Of a stretch of DNA of 7,549 bases, positions 7,322 to 7,549 are shown piece by piece. Source of the stretch: Candidatus Dadabacteria bacterium (GTDB lineage Bacteria > Desulfobacterota_D > UBA1144 > Nemesobacterales > UBA2774). Each line of letters begins with the position of its first letter. Position 1 is the stretch's first letter. The notes below the pieces were generated by a model. That model worked only from the letters and a program-made list of their open reading frames with translations. It was not told the DNA's origin and did no database searches. Location: positions 1 through 7,549 of the forward strand of contig QIHJ01000403.1 of the NCBI GenBank assembly GCA_003229065.1, in the 5' to 3' direction. The translations under genes were made by a program, and so were the position numbers.

Positions 7322-7549
7322 ATGAATAAAAACCCTTACATATCTGTGGTGGTCCCGGTAAGAAACGGAAGCGATTATATTAATAGGTGTCTTCTCGGGC
7401 TTAAAGATTCTACGTACGAAAATTTTGAAATAATAGTTGTAGATGACGCCTCTTCGGACAATACAGTAGAGATCTCCCAAAAAACCGGCGCTAAAATTAT
7501 AACCCTTGATAAACAGTCAGGGCCCGCAGCAGCACGCAACAGAGGCGCT
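7322..7549 (+). CDS. Family 2 glycosyltransferase, N-terminal part cut by the window edge
   Basis: Seventy-six codons are open from the ATG at 7322 to the last base, with no stop. The translation begins MNKNPYISVVVPVRNGS, the first strand of a GT-A family 2 glycosyltransferase, followed by VVDDAS (39-44) and GPAAARNRGA at the edge, the nucleotide-binding part of the fold. The metal-binding and catalytic motifs would lie beyond the window. The opening resembles the complete glycosyltransferase at 4502 (NPYxS, then P, VVDD, GPAxARNxGA), but the residues between differ, so it is a family member and not a recent copy. It starts 78 bases after the exporter stop. No strong ribosome site is visible. 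Donor and acceptor are unknown. Confidence 0.88.
   Translation, partial: MNKNPYISVVVPVRNGSDYINRCLLGLKDSTYENFEIIVVDDASSDNTVEISQKTGAKIITLDKQSGPAAARNRGA

Overview
The window is bacterial, gene-dense and entirely + strand: five complete genes and the start of a sixth. Its overall GC is moderate, and AUA isoleucine and AGA/AGG arginine codons are frequent throughout. No rRNA, tRNA, phage, IS or CRISPR signal is visible, so the lineage cannot be fixed. The gene set (a lipid-linked-glycan type ABC exporter, family 2 glycosyltransferases, a UDP-galactopyranose-mutase-like flavoprotein) suggests a bacterium making a complex surface glycan, and an uncultured Gram-negative-type lineage is plausible but not shown.

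Layout. Positions 1-217 hold a strong intrinsic terminator (38-79) closing a unit to the left, then a candidate sigma70-type promoter (84-113) and a good ribosome binding site. Positions 218-2032 encode a single-chain carboxyltransferase in which an AccA-like alpha domain is followed by an AccD-like beta domain with a zinc ribbon. After a 125-base gap, 2158-4038 encodes an FAD-dependent oxidoreductase of the UDP-galactopyranose-mutase/amine-oxidase superfamily with an added C-terminal membrane hairpin. 4070-4402 encodes a 110-residue membrane protein that is a free-standing paralogue of that hairpin. 4502-5398 encodes a family 2 glycosyltransferase, 5447-7243 (TTG start) an ABC exporter half-transporter, and 7322 to the window edge the N-terminus of a second family 2 glycosyltransferase.

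How the genes may work together. From 2158 onward the genes look like part of a glycan assembly and export locus: the flavoprotein would act on a nucleotide-linked or lipid-linked sugar at the membrane, the glycosyltransferases would add sugars, and the ABC exporter would flip a lipid-linked product. The carboxyltransferase makes malonyl-CoA or a related product if it is a true ACC component. No biotin carboxylase or biotin carrier gene is present here, so its tie to the glycan genes is only co-orientation and proximity.

The two most notable points are the alpha-then-beta carboxyltransferase fusion with altered alpha-domain motifs, and the shared membrane hairpin found both fused to the flavoprotein and as its own gene next door. 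The latter suggests a membrane-anchored oxidoreductase with a dedicated small partner.
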